A DNA stretch of 64,000 bases from Prauserella endophytica (GTDB lineage: Bacteria; Actinomycetota; Actinomycetes; Mycobacteriales; Pseudonocardiaceae). Made by a program: the position numbers and the translations under genes. This document shows positions 23,861 through 33,397 of the stretch, piece after piece (position 1 is the stretch's first letter; each line of letters begins with the position of its first letter). The notes under the pieces were generated by a model. The model saw only the letters and a program-made list of their open reading frames with translations, was not told where the DNA came from and made no database searches. Where the stretch lies: contig NZ_SWMS01000002.1 of the NCBI RefSeq assembly GCF_005146945.1, positions 434,001-498,000 on the forward strand, read 5' to 3'.

Positions 23861-26695
23861 GTGACCCATAATGTGGCGGCAACGCCCGAGAGGAACGCAC
23901 CCGGCGAAGCGCCGCCCGGAGTGCGGGTGGTCCGCAGGGACGGGAGCGTGTCGCCGTTCGACGCGGGCAAGATCTCGGTGGCGCTGACGAAGGCGTTCCT
24001 GGCGGTGGAGGGCGACGACGCCGCGGCGTCCTCGCGGATCCACCACGTGGTCGCCGAACTCACCGGGCAGGTGGAGGCGTCGCTGTTGCGGCACACCGGT
24101 GCTGAGACGGCGCTGCACATCGAGCACATCCAGGACATCGTCGAACTGGCCCTCATGCGCGGCGGCCACCACAGGGTCGCCCGCGCGTACGTGCTGTACC
24201 GGGAGGAACGTGCCAAGGCGCGCGAGCAGCGCGTTCCGAGGCGGGACGAAGGCGGGTTGACGGTGCGGGCCGCGGACGGCACGGCCTCGCCGCTGGACTG
24301 GCAGCGCGTGACCGAGCTCGTGGAGGAGTCGGTCGCCGGGCTGGAGGGCACCGCGGCGCAGCCGGTGCTCGCCGAGACGCGCCGCAACCTCTACGACGGC
24401 ATCAGCGCCGAGGAGCTGGCACTCGCCCTGATCATGGCCGCCCGCACGCTGGTGGAGCACGAGCCGAACTACTCCTATGTGAGCGCACGGCTGCTGCTGG
24501 ACAAGCTGCGCGGGGAGGCCCTGACGCACCTCGCGGGGGAGCCGAGGCAGGCCGATCATCGGCAGCTGGCGGACGGCTACGGCGACTACTTCCGCGCCTA
24601 CGTCCGGCGCGGGGTGGAGCTGGAACTGCTCACTCCCGAGCTGCGGACGTTCGACCTCGACCGCATCGCGGCGGCGATCCGTCCCGAGCGAGACCTCGGC
24701 TTCGGCTTCCTGGGCCTGCAGACGTTGTACGACCGGTACTTCCTGCACGAGCGCGGCACGCGGTTCGAGCTGCCGCAGGCGTTCTTCATGCGCGTGGCGA
24801 TGGGGCTCGCACTGCGCGAGGACGACCGCGAGGCGCGGGCGGTGGAGTTCTACGAGCTGCTCTCGACGTTCCACTTCATGGCGTCCACCCCGACGCTGTT
24901 CAACGCTGGCACCACGCGCCCTCAGCTGTCGTCGTGCTTCCTCACCACGGTGGACGACGACCTGAACGCGATCTTCCAGGGCTACCAGAACAACGCGCTG
25001 CTGGCGAAGTACTCGGGCGGGCTCGGCAACGACTGGACGCCGGTGCGCGGGCTCGGCGCGCACATCAAGGGCACCAACGGGCAGTCGCAGGGTGTGGTGC
25101 CGTTTCTGAAGATCGCCAACGACACCGCGGTGGCCGTGAACCAGGGCGGCAAGCGCAAGGGCGCCGCGTGCGCGTACCTCGAGACCTGGCACGTCGACAT
25201 CGAAGAGTTCCTCGACCTGCGCAAGAACACCGGCGACGAGCGCAGGCGCACCCACGACATGAACACCGCCAACTGGGTGCCCGACGAGTTCCTTCGCCGC
25301 GTCGAGGCCGACACGACGTGGACCCTGTTCTCCCCGGACGAGGTTCCCGACCTGCACGACACCTACGGCAACGCGTTCGCCGAGCGCTACCGCGAGTACG
25401 AGGCCGCCGCCGACCGCGGCGAGATCCGGGTGTTCCGCCGGGTGCGCGCGGTGGAGCTGTGGCGGCGCATGCTGACGATGCTGTTCGAGACCGGCCACCC
25501 GTGGATCACGTTCAAGGATCCGTGCAACCTGCGCTCGCCGCAGCAGCACGCCGGAGTGGTGCACTCGTCGAACCTGTGCACCGAGATCACGCTCAACACC
25601 GGCGGCGACGAGGTGGCCGTCTGCAACCTCGGCTCGGTGAACCTCGCCCGGCACGTCACGCGCGACGGGCTCGACGCCGAGCGTCTGGAGCGCACCGTCA
25701 CCACCGCGGTGCGGATGCTCGACAACGTGATCGACATCAACTTCTACACGATTCCCGAGGCCCGCAGGGCGAACCTCCGACACCGCCCGGTGGGGCTCGG
25801 GCTGATGGGCCACCAGGAGGCGCTGTTCGAGCAGGGCATCGCGCTGGCCTCCGATGCGGCGGTGGAGTTCGCCGACCGCAGCATGGAGCACCTCAGCTAC
25901 TACGCGATCGCGGCCTCCTCGCGGCTCGCGGAGGAGCGTGGGCCGTACCAGAGTTACGAGGGTTCGCTGTGGAGCAAGGGAATCCTGCCGATCGACTCCC
26001 TGCGGTTGCTGGCAGAGCACCGCGTTGGCGACGGGCTTGACGTCGACTATTCGTCCACTCTGGACTGGGACACCCTGCGGCAGCGGGTCCGCGCCAGCGG
26101 GATGCGCAACTCGAACGTGCTGGCGATCGCGCCGACGGCCACGATCTCCAACATCTGCGGCGTCGGCCAGTCCATCGAGCCGCAGTTCCGGAACCTGTTC
26201 GTCAAGTCCAACATGTCCGGCGACTTCACGGTGGTGAACCCCTACCTGGTGCGCGACCTCAAGGAGCGCGGCCTGTGGGACGAGGTTATGGTGTCGGACC
26301 TGAAGTACTTCGACGGCAGCCTCGGCGAGATCGGCCGGGTGCCGGACGAGCTGAAGGCGCTGTACGCCACGGCGTTCGAAGTGGACAGTCGCTGGCTCGT
26401 GGACGCCGCGTCGCGCAGGCAGAAGTGGATCGACCAGGCGCAGTCGCTGAACCTTTACCTCGCCGCGCCGAGCGGGCGCAAGCTCGACGAGCTGTACCGC
26501 TACGCGTGGCACAAGGGCCTGAAGACCACCTACTACCTGCGGGCGCAGTCGGCGACCCACGTGGAGAAATCCACGCTGCGCGGCACCGACGGCAAGCTCA
26601 ACGCCGTCGCCCCCGCCGTGCCCACGGTGCCCACCGTGTCGCCCGAGCCGGCGGCGTGCCGGATCGACGACCCCGACTGCGAAGCCTGCCAGTAA
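23861..26695 (+). CDS. nrdA: Ribonucleoside-diphosphate reductase, alpha subunit
   Basis: 944 residues from GTG, preceded by GAGGAGAG; a longer frame from 23690 enters the riboswitch and is rejected. An ATP-cone lies at about residues 20-115 ([20 protein letters not shown]) and a second cone-like stretch follows ([20 protein letters not shown]). Catalytic residues: C359 ([10 protein letters not shown]) and C588 (VCNLGSVNL) as redox pair, C573 and E575 in SSNLCTEI. The tail ends in CEACQ, the thioredoxin-reducible pair. It reduces NDPs to dNDPs with NrdB, encoded 14 bp downstream. Confidence 0.96.
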   Translation: MTHNVAATPERNAPGEAPPGVRVVRRDGSVSPFDAGKISVALTKAFLAVEGDDAAASSRIHHVVAELTGQVEASLLRHTGAETALHIEHIQDIVELALMRGGHHRVARAYVLYREERAKAREQRVPRRDEGGLTVRAADGTASPLDWQRVTELVEESVAGLEGTAAQPVLAETRRNLYDGISAEELALALIMAARTLVEHEPNYSYVSARLLLDKLRGEALTHLAGEPRQADHRQLADGYGDYFRAYVRRGVELELLTPELRTFDLDRIAAAIRPERDLGFGFLGLQTLYDRYFLHERGTRFELPQAFFMRVAMGLALREDDREARAVEFYELLSTFHFMASTPTLFNAGTTRPQLSSCFLTTVDDDLNAIFQGYQNNALLAKYSGGLGNDWTPVRGLGAHIKGTNGQSQGVVPFLKIANDTAVAVNQGGKRKGAACAYLETWHVDIEEFLDLRKNTGDERRRTHDMNTANWVPDEFLRRVEADTTWTLFSPDEVPDLHDTYGNAFAERYREYEAAADRGEIRVFRRVRAVELWRRMLTMLFETGHPWITFKDPCNLRSPQQHAGVVHSSNLCTEITLNTGGDEVAVCNLGSVNLARHVTRDGLDAERLERTVTTAVRMLDNVIDINFYTIPEARRANLRHRPVGLGLMGHQEALFEQGIALASDAAVEFADRSMEHLSYYAIAASSRLAEERGPYQSYEGSLWSKGILPIDSLRLLAEHRVGDGLDVDYSSTLDWDTLRQRVRASGMRNSNVLAIAPTATISNICGVGQSIEPQFRNLFVKSNMSGDFTVVNPYLVRDLKERGLWDEVMVSDLKYFDGSLGEIGRVPDELKALYATAFEVDSRWLVDAASRRQKWIDQAQSLNLYLAAPSGRKLDELYRYAWHKGLKTTYYLRAQSATHVEKSTLRGTDGKLNAVAPAVPTVPTVSPEPAACRIDDPDCEACQ

Positions 26696-26709
26696 AGGAC
26701 TATCGACCT

Positions 26710-27765
26710 GTGACGACAATGCAATCCTTCACCGTCGACCGCGGCGCCGACCGGGTCAGCGTCGACGACAAGGCGATGATCAACGCCCGCGCCGACGTCA
26801 ACCAGCTGCTGCCGCTCAAGTACGGCTGGGCGTGGGAGAAGTACCTCGCAGGCTGCAACAACCACTGGATGCCCACCGAGGTGCCGATGCAGGCCGACAT
26901 CGCCCTGTGGAAGTCGGCCGACGGGCTCACCGACGACGAGCGGCTGATGCTCAAGCGCAACCTCGGCTTCTTCGCCACCGCGGAGTCGCTGGTGGCCAAC
27001 AACATCGTGCTCGCCGTGTACAAGCACATCACCAACCCCGAGTGCCGCCAGTACCTGCTGCGACAGGCGTTCGAGGAGGCCGTGCACACCCACACGTTCC
27101 AGTACATCTGCGAGAGCCTCGGCCTCGACGAGGGCGAGCTGTTCAACATGTACCGGGAGGTGCCCTCGATCTCCGACAAGGACGCATGGGCGCTGCGCTA
27201 CACCCGGAACCTGGAGAACCCGGGTTTCGCCACCGGCAGCGCCGAGGCCGACCAGAACTTCCTGCGGGACCTCGTGGCCTTCTACGTGGTGTTCGAGGGC
27301 ATGTGGTTCTACACCGGATTCGCGCAGATCCTGTCGCTGGGCCGCCGCAACAAGATGGTCGGCATCGCCGAGCAGTACCAGTACATCCTGCGCGACGAGT
27401 CGATCCACCTGAACTTCGGAATCGACTGCATCAACCAGATCAAGATCGAGAATCCGCACCTGTGGAGTCCGGAGTTCCAGGCGGAGGTGCGTGGGATGCT
27501 CACCGAGGCGTGCGAGCTGGAGGTCGCCTACGCCCGCGACACCATGCCGCGCGGGATGCTCGGGCTCTCGGCGGCGTCGTGCGAGCAGTACATGCACTTC
27601 ATCACCGACCGGCGGGCACAGCAGCTCGGGCTCGCTCCGGTCTTCGGCGAGGACGAGAACCCGTTCCCGTGGATGTCCGAAACCATGGACCTGAAGAAGG
27701 AGAAGAACTTCTTCGAGACACGGGTGATCGAGTACCAGAGCGGAGGCGCGCTGGACTGGGACTGA
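26710..27765 (+). CDS. nrdB: Ribonucleotide reductase beta subunit, class Ic-like (no radical tyrosine)
   Basis: 351 residues from GTG (AAAGGA ten bases upstream; an ATG three codons later is further from the site). Metal ligands are E92 ([10 protein letters not shown]), E123 and H126 ([12 protein letters not shown]), E196, E230 and H233 ([11 protein letters not shown]). The position of the usual radical tyrosine, four residues after H126, is F130, with Y132 next to it, and the first ligand is Glu rather than Asp. These are the marks of subclass Ic (chlamydial type), which uses a Mn/Fe cofactor. The C-terminal tail with Tyr ([11 protein letters not shown]) contacts NrdA. Confidence 0.95.
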   Translation: MTTMQSFTVDRGADRVSVDDKAMINARADVNQLLPLKYGWAWEKYLAGCNNHWMPTEVPMQADIALWKSADGLTDDERLMLKRNLGFFATAESLVANNIVLAVYKHITNPECRQYLLRQAFEEAVHTHTFQYICESLGLDEGELFNMYREVPSISDKDAWALRYTRNLENPGFATGSAEADQNFLRDLVAFYVVFEGMWFYTGFAQILSLGRRNKMVGIAEQYQYILRDESIHLNFGIDCINQIKIENPHLWSPEFQAEVRGMLTEACELEVAYARDTMPRGMLGLSAASCEQYMHFITDRRAQQLGLAPVFGEDENPFPWMSETMDLKKEKNFFETRVIEYQSGGALDWD

Positions 27766-27777
27766 CCTGAGACCAGC

Positions 27778-27832
27778 CGCAGTGAAGGCCACCATGCCTG
27801 CGTTGGATGCAGTGAAGGTGGCCTTCACTGCG
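27778..27832. repeat. Dispersed hairpin repeat, copy 2, between convergent genes
   Basis: CGCAGTGAAGGCCACC (27778-27793) pairs perfectly with 27817-27832 around a 23-base loop. It begins 12 bp after the nrdB stop and ends 10 bp before the stop of the convergent hydroxylase gene, so it is well placed as a bidirectional terminator. The loop contains a second GCAGTGAAGG, giving an alternative fold. Confidence 0.8.
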
Positions 27833-27842
27833 GTCGGCGCCC

Positions 27843-29027
27843 CTAGAAGTCGGCCGCCTTGCCGATGTAGATCTCCGAGAACGACGCGGCCGCGGCGGGG
27901 GAGGCGAGCAGACGGCGCAGCCGGGCCTGCGCCAGCCGCGCGCGGAACGGGTCCGGCGGCGGGTCGAGCGTCGAGCTGTGGAAGATGTCCGACAACCACT
28001 GCGAGAACTCCTGGTACTGCCACACCCGCGCCAGGCACGTCTGCGAGTAGCGCGCCAGCGGCTCGTCGTCGCCGCCGAGGTAGTGCGTGAGGATCGCCGA
28101 GGAGAGGTGGAACGCGTCGTGCAGGGCGAGGTTGAGGCCCTTCGCCGCGATCGGCGCGACGACGTGGGCGGACTCGCCCGCGAGGTACAGCCTGCCACGG
28201 GACATCGGTTCGGTGACGTAGTTGTGCATGCTCAGCACGCGTTTCTCGATCAGCGGTCCACTGGTGATCGGCCCGTCCGGCACGCCGAGCCGCGCGTGCA
28301 GCTCCTCCCAGACGCGCTCGTCGGGCCAGTTCTCCTCGGCGTCGCCGGGAGGGCACTGCAGGTAGAAGCGGGTGACCTGCGGGGTGCGGGCCATGTGCGC
28401 GGCGAAGCCACGCGGATGGATGCCGAACATGACGCCGTCGGAGCTCGGCGGTGCCTCGGCGAGCAGTGCGAGCCAGCCGACGCCGTAGTCGTGACTCAGC
28501 GTCCGCCCGCGGACGAGCCTGCGCGTAACGCCCTGCGCGCCGTCGCAGCCGGCGACGAAGTCGCAGTCCAGCCTGGTGGGCGTGCCGGTCTCGGGGTCGG
28601 AGAAGGTGACGGCCGGGGCGCCCGACTCGATGTCTCGCGGCACGGCGTCGATGACCTCGAACAGGACGCGCCCGCCGCGCTCGACGTAGCGCGAGACGAG
28701 ATCGGTGACCAGCACCTGCTGTGGGTAGACGAAGTGCCGTTGCCCGGCCCAGCGGGTGTAGTCGAACGGGTGCCGGGCGCCTTCGAACCGGAACTCGAAC
28801 TCGGAGTGGGTGGGGGCGGACCGCAGAAGCCCGTCGGCCAGGCCGTGCGCGTCGAGGCCGCGCACCGCCCACTCCTCGATGAACCCGGCGCGGGGGCGCT
28901 GCTCGATGAAGGCCCGCGTTCGCGCCTCCAGCAGCACGCAGTCGATGCCGTTGTCGTGCAGGATGTTCGCGAGTGCCAGCCCTGCCGGTCCGGCGCCGAT
29001 CACGACGACACGGGTGCTATCGGCCAC
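27843..29027 (-). CDS. pobA: 4-hydroxybenzoate 3-monooxygenase-like flavoprotein
   Basis: 394 residues from a GTG with GGGGAGG just upstream; this start gives the usual PobA length, whereas the longer frame adds 19 non-conserved residues. VVVIGAGPAGLALANIL is the FAD Rossmann motif, CDFVAGCDGAQGVTRR the DG motif, and LYLAGESAHVVAPIAAKGLN the FAD ribityl motif, with the GAKGLN-type sequence specific to PobA relatives. It should hydroxylate 4-hydroxybenzoate or a close phenolic acid to a catechol using NAD(P)H and O2. No ring-cleavage genes are adjacent. Confidence 0.82.
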   Translation of the reverse strand: MADSTRVVVIGAGPAGLALANILHDNGIDCVLLEARTRAFIEQRPRAGFIEEWAVRGLDAHGLADGLLRSAPTHSEFEFRFEGARHPFDYTRWAGQRHFVYPQQVLVTDLVSRYVERGGRVLFEVIDAVPRDIESGAPAVTFSDPETGTPTRLDCDFVAGCDGAQGVTRRLVRGRTLSHDYGVGWLALLAEAPPSSDGVMFGIHPRGFAAHMARTPQVTRFYLQCPPGDAEENWPDERVWEELHARLGVPDGPITSGPLIEKRVLSMHNYVTEPMSRGRLYLAGESAHVVAPIAAKGLNLALHDAFHLSSAILTHYLGGDDEPLARYSQTCLARVWQYQEFSQWLSDIFHSSTLDPPPDPFRARLAQARLRRLLASPAAAASFSEIYIGKAADF

Positions 29028-29091
29028 GGTGACCTCCCCAAGTACGGCGTTACCCATCTTGCTGACTCGGGGATGGGAAATCAACGAGCTA

Positions 29092-29140
29092 CCGCCTGCC
29101 GCGCCGGCCGACCCCCAGCAGCGGTCGGCGCGGCAGGCGG
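29092..29140 (-). terminator. Long hairpin after the esterase gene
   Basis: CCGCCTGCCGCG and CCGACC on the left (29092-29113, with a 4-base bulge) pair with 29123-29140 around a 9-base loop, giving 18 base pairs. It follows the esterase stop codon directly on the minus strand and should terminate that transcript before the hydroxylase promoter. Confidence 0.65.
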
Positions 29141-29141
29141 G

Positions 29142-30230
29142 CTATGGGTGGGTGAGTCTCTCCATGAGCAGCCCGACGAAGTGGTTCATGTCGGCTTTCA
29201 GGCAGGGGGCCTGCGCGTGCTTGCCGTTGCAGCCCTCACCCCAGCCGGCGCCGTCGCCGTAGTCGATGAACGTGTGCGGGGTCCCGGCCGCGACAAGGTT
29301 GTCGCGCGTGACCAGGTTGGTGTCGCGCGCGATGCTCTCGGTGAGCGCCTGCGGGAGGTTGTCGGCGAGGTTTCCGCCGTTGCCGGTGTACATCGCCACG
29401 CCCATGCCGCGCAGGGACTGCACGTGCTGGGCGGGGCTTGTCTCGTTCCACACCGTGTCCAGGGGCCACACCGGCACGCCGAAGATGGCGTCCGGCGGCA
29501 CGGTGGGCGTGCCACCGGCTGACAGCTGCGTGGTGCCGACCACCGCCACGCGCTGGGCCTGGTTCAGCAGGTCGAGACCGCCCGAGAAGCTGCCGACGTA
29601 GCCGAAGAGCTCCGGTCGCTTCTGCGCGTAGTGGAACGCGCCGAAGCCGCCCATCGAATGCCCGGAGATGGCCCGGCCGTCCCGGCCGGCAATGGTGCGC
29701 AGGTTGGCGTCGACGAACGGGATCACCTGGTCGAGGTGGAAGTTCTGCCAGTTCTGCGCGCCGAGCGAGGCGGGCGGGTTGACCCAGTTGGTGTACCAGC
29801 CGCGCCCGGAACCGTTGGGGGCCACGGTGATCAGCGGGACACCACCGGCCGTGGACTCCTCGAACATCTGCTTGTTCAGCAGGCTGTCCGGGTAGTCGGG
29901 GTGGCCGTGCAGGTGGTACTGCACCGGGTAGCGGGTGTCGCCGGAGGAGTCGTAGCCCTCCGGGAGCGTCACCATGATCACGTGCTCGCCGGAGGTCTGC
30001 CCCTGCAGGGTCGAGTAGCGCGGCACCTCGGCCGTGCGCACGACGAACTTGAACGTGCGCCGCTCGTCGTCCACCCACCACGGCTGCCTGACGACCGTGA
30101 GCCCGTGGCCGTCGGCGAAGACCGGTGGCGCGGCGGCCGCCCGCGCGGCCGGGGCGGCCCCGGTGAGGCCGAGCACGCTCATCAGCGCGAACGCGACACC
30201 CAGTGCCGCCAGGGTTCTGCGTCGCCTCAT
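29142..30230 (-). CDS. Secreted alpha/beta-hydrolase esterase (antigen 85/esterase D-like)
   Basis: 362 residues from ATG with AGGGAG upstream. A signal peptide covers about residues 1-33 (ALMSVLGLTGAAPAARAAAA). The nucleophile elbow is AISGHSMGGFGAFHYA (GHSMGG), YPVQYHLHGHPDYPDS gives the oxyanion-loop His-Gly, and late Asp/His (FIDYGDGAGWGEG, MNHFVGLL) could complete the triad. The family includes mycolyltransferases, S-formylglutathione hydrolases and feruloyl or PHB esterases. Its start overlaps the end of the broken hydrolase by four bases. Confidence 0.85.
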   Translation of the reverse strand: MRRRRTLAALGVAFALMSVLGLTGAAPAARAAAAPPVFADGHGLTVVRQPWWVDDERRTFKFVVRTAEVPRYSTLQGQTSGEHVIMVTLPEGYDSSGDTRYPVQYHLHGHPDYPDSLLNKQMFEESTAGGVPLITVAPNGSGRGWYTNWVNPPASLGAQNWQNFHLDQVIPFVDANLRTIAGRDGRAISGHSMGGFGAFHYAQKRPELFGYVGSFSGGLDLLNQAQRVAVVGTTQLSAGGTPTVPPDAIFGVPVWPLDTVWNETSPAQHVQSLRGMGVAMYTGNGGNLADNLPQALTESIARDTNLVTRDNLVAAGTPHTFIDYGDGAGWGEGCNGKHAQAPCLKADMNHFVGLLMERLTHP

Positions 30231-30892
30231 CGGCACTCTCCCTCGCACAGCGCGGCGTCGGCCACGCCGGGGGACGACGGGGCCTGGGGGTTCATGTTGG
30301 AGCTGGTCATGCTCGACGCGAACCGGCCGTCGTCCGTGGCCATCGTGAGCGACGAGTGCCCGGTCGGCGAGGTGCCGTCGTGCCTCCACGCCACGACGCC
30401 GCACGACCGGTACTGGCTGCGCTTGCCGAGCCCGTAGCCGTCCGGGTGTTCCGGTGGGAACGCACCGTCGTGCGCATCTCGGCGAGCGCCTCCGGTGACA
30501 CGACTGTCGTCCATCGCCGCGCGGACCAGCGCGGCCGGCTCGCAGGTGCCGGCCGGTCGCGCCGTCGCGCCGCTGGCGTTGTCGGGCAGCCCGGCGGTGT
30601 GGTTGAGCAGCGTGAACGTCTTGGTCTGGCTGCCCGCGCGGAACGGGCCGGTCGCCGTGACCGCCCGGTCCCCGCCTACGTCGGCCGACCCGCCGGCGAG
30701 CGTCCACCAGCCGGCTCCCCGGCCCGCGTGGACGGCGGCTCCTGGGCCCGCTTTCCCCTGGTGCCGGTCGAGGACGGCCTGGGTGCCGGCGTCCTCGTTC
30801 TCCTGTGCCGCCGCGGGTGCGATCGGGACGGTGCCGGCGAGCGGGACACCGCTCACAGCCCCGGCCAGCCACCGGGTGGTCGTTCTGGTCAT
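30227..30892 (-). pseudogene. Broken D-alanyl-D-alanine carboxypeptidase/beta-lactamase-like serine hydrolase
   Basis: The frame is open for 221 codons, but homologous blocks are out of order for a working enzyme. After a signal peptide, PFRAGSQTKTFT carries the SxxK nucleophile and is joined directly to LLNHTAGLPDN, losing about 60 residues that normally separate them. The segment SPEALAEMRTTV, expected before the GYGLG block, lies in a different minus-strand frame (around 30470-30505), showing further shifts. The tail GHSSLTMATDDGRFASSM is again in frame. Intact relatives have about 350-400 residues. It is probably non-functional, though the frame to the esterase start is kept. Confidence 0.72.
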
Positions 30893-30928
30893 GTCTCCCA
30901 GTTCGGTGAGTACGGTGGGTTGCGCAGG

Positions 30929-31897
30929 TCACGCTCGCGCGGCCGGTGTCCATTCGCCGTCGAGCGGGTTCTCGGGCTTTGGTTCCCCTTGCTGCTCCGG
31001 CGCACTGTCCGAGCCGGACTCGGAAGAATCGGGGGAATGGGCGCCGGATTCCTCGGAGGCAGTGGTGGACGAGCCGGACGAGTCGCCTCCGCCCGCGAGG
31101 TCGCCGATGACGGTGAGCCCTTCCTTGACGACGTTGAGCACGCCGACCGCGCCCTCGATGAGCTTCACCAGGTTCTCGCCGCTGGCCAGCAGCGCGGCCA
31201 GCTTGGCCGCGATCTGGCCGCCGTAGTCGACGGCGATGGCCACGCACTGGGGGATCGCCTGCGCGATGCTCGCTCCGAATGTCGCGGGCGCCGCGGCGAT
31301 CGCCTGGGTCATGATGGGCACGATCTTGCCGACGGCCTCGGTGATGAGCCGGGTGACGATGTCGACGACCTGTGCCACCACCTCGCCCGCGGCGATCATC
31401 GCCTTCGAGTTGGTGGCTGCGGTTTCGGCGATCGACGTGATCCCGTCGACCAGTTTGGTCGCGGTCTCCGTGTAGTTCGTCTTGGCGTCACCGGACCACT
31501 CGCTGGTCTCTTTGTCTACTGTGGAGCCATATTCCCGGGCCACGGAGCCCGCGCCCTGCGCCGCGCTCTCGTGCTCACCGGCGGGTCCCGACACCGAGTC
31601 CGGCTCACCCCGCAGCTGCCCGAGCGGCTCCTCCAGGAACGAGATCATGGGGGTGAGGAAGTCGCACCCGGCGCTCGCGAGCGCCGACAGCGGGCTCGCG
31701 GTCGAACCGAGCATGCCGAGCGAGACCGCGGGCTCGCCCGCGATCTCGACCGAGAGCCATTCCTTGCTGTGCACGGAGTCGCCGGCGAGCCGCAGCTCGG
31801 CGAGTGCTGTGCTGATCTCCACCGCCGAGCGTTCCTCGGGCGAGCCCTCGGTGTCCTCCAGGGAAGGGTGCTGGGGGTACGTCGTCGTCGCGTTCAC
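30929..31897 (-). CDS. Large helical WXG-like protein of the type VII secretion module
   Basis: 322 residues, mostly alpha-helical by composition. A central helix pair around residues 110-190 has WSGDAKTNYTETATKLVDGI, a W-x-G turn as in WXG100/ESX substrates. A hydrophobic Ala/Ile-rich segment follows (VDIVTRLITEAVGKIVPIMT), and the C-terminus (from about 270) is acidic and Ser/Pro-rich. No signal peptide. The start overlaps the upstream EspC-like gene by four bases. Likely an exported substrate; no toxin motif is seen in the tail. Confidence 0.7.
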   Translation of the reverse strand: MNATTTYPQHPSLEDTEGSPEERSAVEISTALAELRLAGDSVHSKEWLSVEIAGEPAVSLGMLGSTASPLSALASAGCDFLTPMISFLEEPLGQLRGEPDSVSGPAGEHESAAQGAGSVAREYGSTVDKETSEWSGDAKTNYTETATKLVDGITSIAETAATNSKAMIAAGEVVAQVVDIVTRLITEAVGKIVPIMTQAIAAAPATFGASIAQAIPQCVAIAVDYGGQIAAKLAALLASGENLVKLIEGAVGVLNVVKEGLTVIGDLAGGGDSSGSSTTASEESGAHSPDSSESGSDSAPEQQGEPKPENPLDGEWTPAARA

Positions 31898-32214
31898 CGG
31901 GTGCCCTCCCCGATGCCGGTGAGGCCGCCCGCGTGCTCGGAGTCGGAGTCCTCGTACTGGTCCGCGGCCCGCCGCATCCCGTCACCCACTTTGTCCAAGG
32001 TGGACGCCGCGTGTGCGAATGCGCCAATCGTCTCGGTCATCGCCGCACCGATTCCGGCGGTGATGAACTGGGCGAAAGCGCCCAACGACCGGGCTCCCAT
32101 CTCGCCGGGCAGCGCGGAGCCGATCGACGACAGCCGGTCGGCGTGCGCGGCCAACCTGCCCGCGTGCGCGCGCAGCTGCTCGGGGTCGACGGTGTAGGAC
32201 GGATGTGGGCTCAT
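31894..32214 (-). CDS. EspC-like type VII secretion target (DUF2580-like)
   Basis: 106 residues. The N-terminus YTVDPEQLRAHAGRLAAHAD and the C-terminal ASTLDKVGDGMRRAADQYED form two long helices, the arrangement of T7SS_ESX_EspC proteins; AADQYED at the end resembles the YxxxD/E export signal (Y-E-D-S-D). It overlaps both neighbours by four bases. Probably secreted with, or as a partner of, the large helical protein encoded next. Confidence 0.78.
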   Translation of the reverse strand: MSPHPSYTVDPEQLRAHAGRLAAHADRLSSIGSALPGEMGARSLGAFAQFITAGIGAAMTETIGAFAHAASTLDKVGDGMRRAADQYEDSDSEHAGGLTGIGEGTR

Positions 32215-32558
32215 CGCACGACCTCCGCGGGGAGGTGCTGCGTGATCTGGGTGAGCGCCGCGTTGTCGCCGAGATAGCCGGCCATCACCTCGGCCATCCG
32301 CGCGGCGGCGATGCGCTGGGCCTCGCGGGCGGTGCTGACGATGAGCGCCGCGAGGGCCTCGGCTTCGAGCCTGCGCGCCATAGGCGTCAGCTTGACGTCC
32401 TGGAGGGCGCCGGTGGCGTTGACCGACACCGTGACCTCTCCTCGGGCCGACGTCGCGGTCGCCCCGGTCTCCTGCAGGCTCTCGCTCGCCTGCCGTGCTC
32501 CGTACGCCGCGCGCTCAAGGCGGTCGCGGTACTCGGCCAGCCACTGCGCTGGTTCCAT
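32211..32558 (-). CDS. YbaB/EbfC-like protein of the secretion module
   Basis: 115 residues from ATG (MEPAQWLAEYRDRLERAAYG), gap 29 bp from the EspG gene. The strand pattern ATSARGEVTVSVNATGALQD VKLTP is the YbaB/EbfC core (G-x-V-x-V-x-V-N-x-x-G), and the helix AAARMAEVMAGYLGDNAAL follows. YbaB-like proteins in actinobacterial EspG/PPE operons are common; their role there is unknown and need not be DNA binding. Confidence 0.75.
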   Translation of the reverse strand: MEPAQWLAEYRDRLERAAYGARQASESLQETGATATSARGEVTVSVNATGALQDVKLTPMARRLEAEALAALIVSTAREAQRIAAARMAEVMAGYLGDNAALTQITQHLPAEVVR

Positions 32559-32587
32559 GAGGGTGTCCTTTCCTTCGTGTGGATGTG

Positions 32588-33397
32588 CTAGCCGCGGGCC
32601 GCGGTCGCCGCTTCGGCCAGCGTCCTGATCAGCTCGTTGTGCCGCAACGGATTGATGCTCACCCAGCCGCGAGTGTCGCTGTCCACCCTGACCCTCCCTC
32701 TCGGACTGTCCAGCCACGACAGTTCGAGCGGGCGTTCGACGGCGCCGGTGCCAGGACGGCGCACCACTCCCAGCTGTCCGCGGCCCACCACCGAGGGCAC
32801 GAGGTTGACGAGCGCGTCGACGGCGGCCTCGTCACCCCCGCGTTCCCGGACCAGGGTGCGCACCCGCTTGCGGGGAGCGGCGATGCCGGCCGTGTTCTCC
32901 AGCAGCCGCAAGGCGTCCCCGATGACGCCGGGAGGCAACATGATCGGCATCGCAGACGCGGCCGTGGCCTTCGGGATGTACTTCGTGAACGCGTCGGTCA
33001 GGGCGGCGGCCGGGACGCGCGTGACGGTGACCGGGCCAGGGGTGCGGCCGATCGACTGGCGGCACACCACGGCGTGGGCCCCGGCGATCATGGCGACGAC
33101 GCCCGTCACCGTGACGCCGTCGACCACCACCAGGTCGACCGCGTTCCGGTGACCCCGCAGGGCGGCGACCAGGTCCGCCGCGAGGCCGGCCGGGCCGCGT
33201 CCGGTGGCCAGCCGCCGCTCGGCGAGCGTGCGGCCCGCCGCGGCGAGCAGCGCCGTGCGCTCGCCCTCGATCCGCCCGAACGACGGCACCCGCAGCGGGA
33301 ACGGAAACCGCACGCCGGCGAACGTGCCGAGAAGATCCAGCTCCGTCAGTGCCAGCTCGACGCCGTCGCCGGTGGCCGGTGCGATCGTGGCCGTCAC
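32588..33397 (-). CDS. EspG-family type VII secretion chaperone
   Basis: 269 residues. The sequence has the EspG layout: VELALTELDLLGTFAGVRFP at the N-terminus, alternating strands with VVCRQSIGRTPGPVTVTRVP, then an acidic helical part and TRGWVSINPLRHNELIRTLA at the end. EspG proteins bind the tip of PPE proteins and bring them to the membrane ATPase. The PPE-like protein two genes upstream is the natural client. It overlaps the preceding gene by four bases. Confidence 0.75.
   Translation of the reverse strand: MTATIAPATGDGVELALTELDLLGTFAGVRFPFPLRVPSFGRIEGERTALLAAAGRTLAERRLATGRGPAGLAADLVAALRGHRNAVDLVVVDGVTVTGVVAMIAGAHAVVCRQSIGRTPGPVTVTRVPAAALTDAFTKYIPKATAASAMPIMLPPGVIGDALRLLENTAGIAAPRKRVRTLVRERGGDEAAVDALVNLVPSVVGRGQLGVVRRPGTGAVERPLELSWLDSPRGRVRVDSDTRGWVSINPLRHNELIRTLAEAATAARG

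Noticed and set aside
23795-26719. 974-codon minus-strand open frame across nrdA
   Set aside because: Antisense shadow of nrdA, which has complete catalytic motifs; the minus frame is Val/Arg/His-rich low-complexity with no domain.
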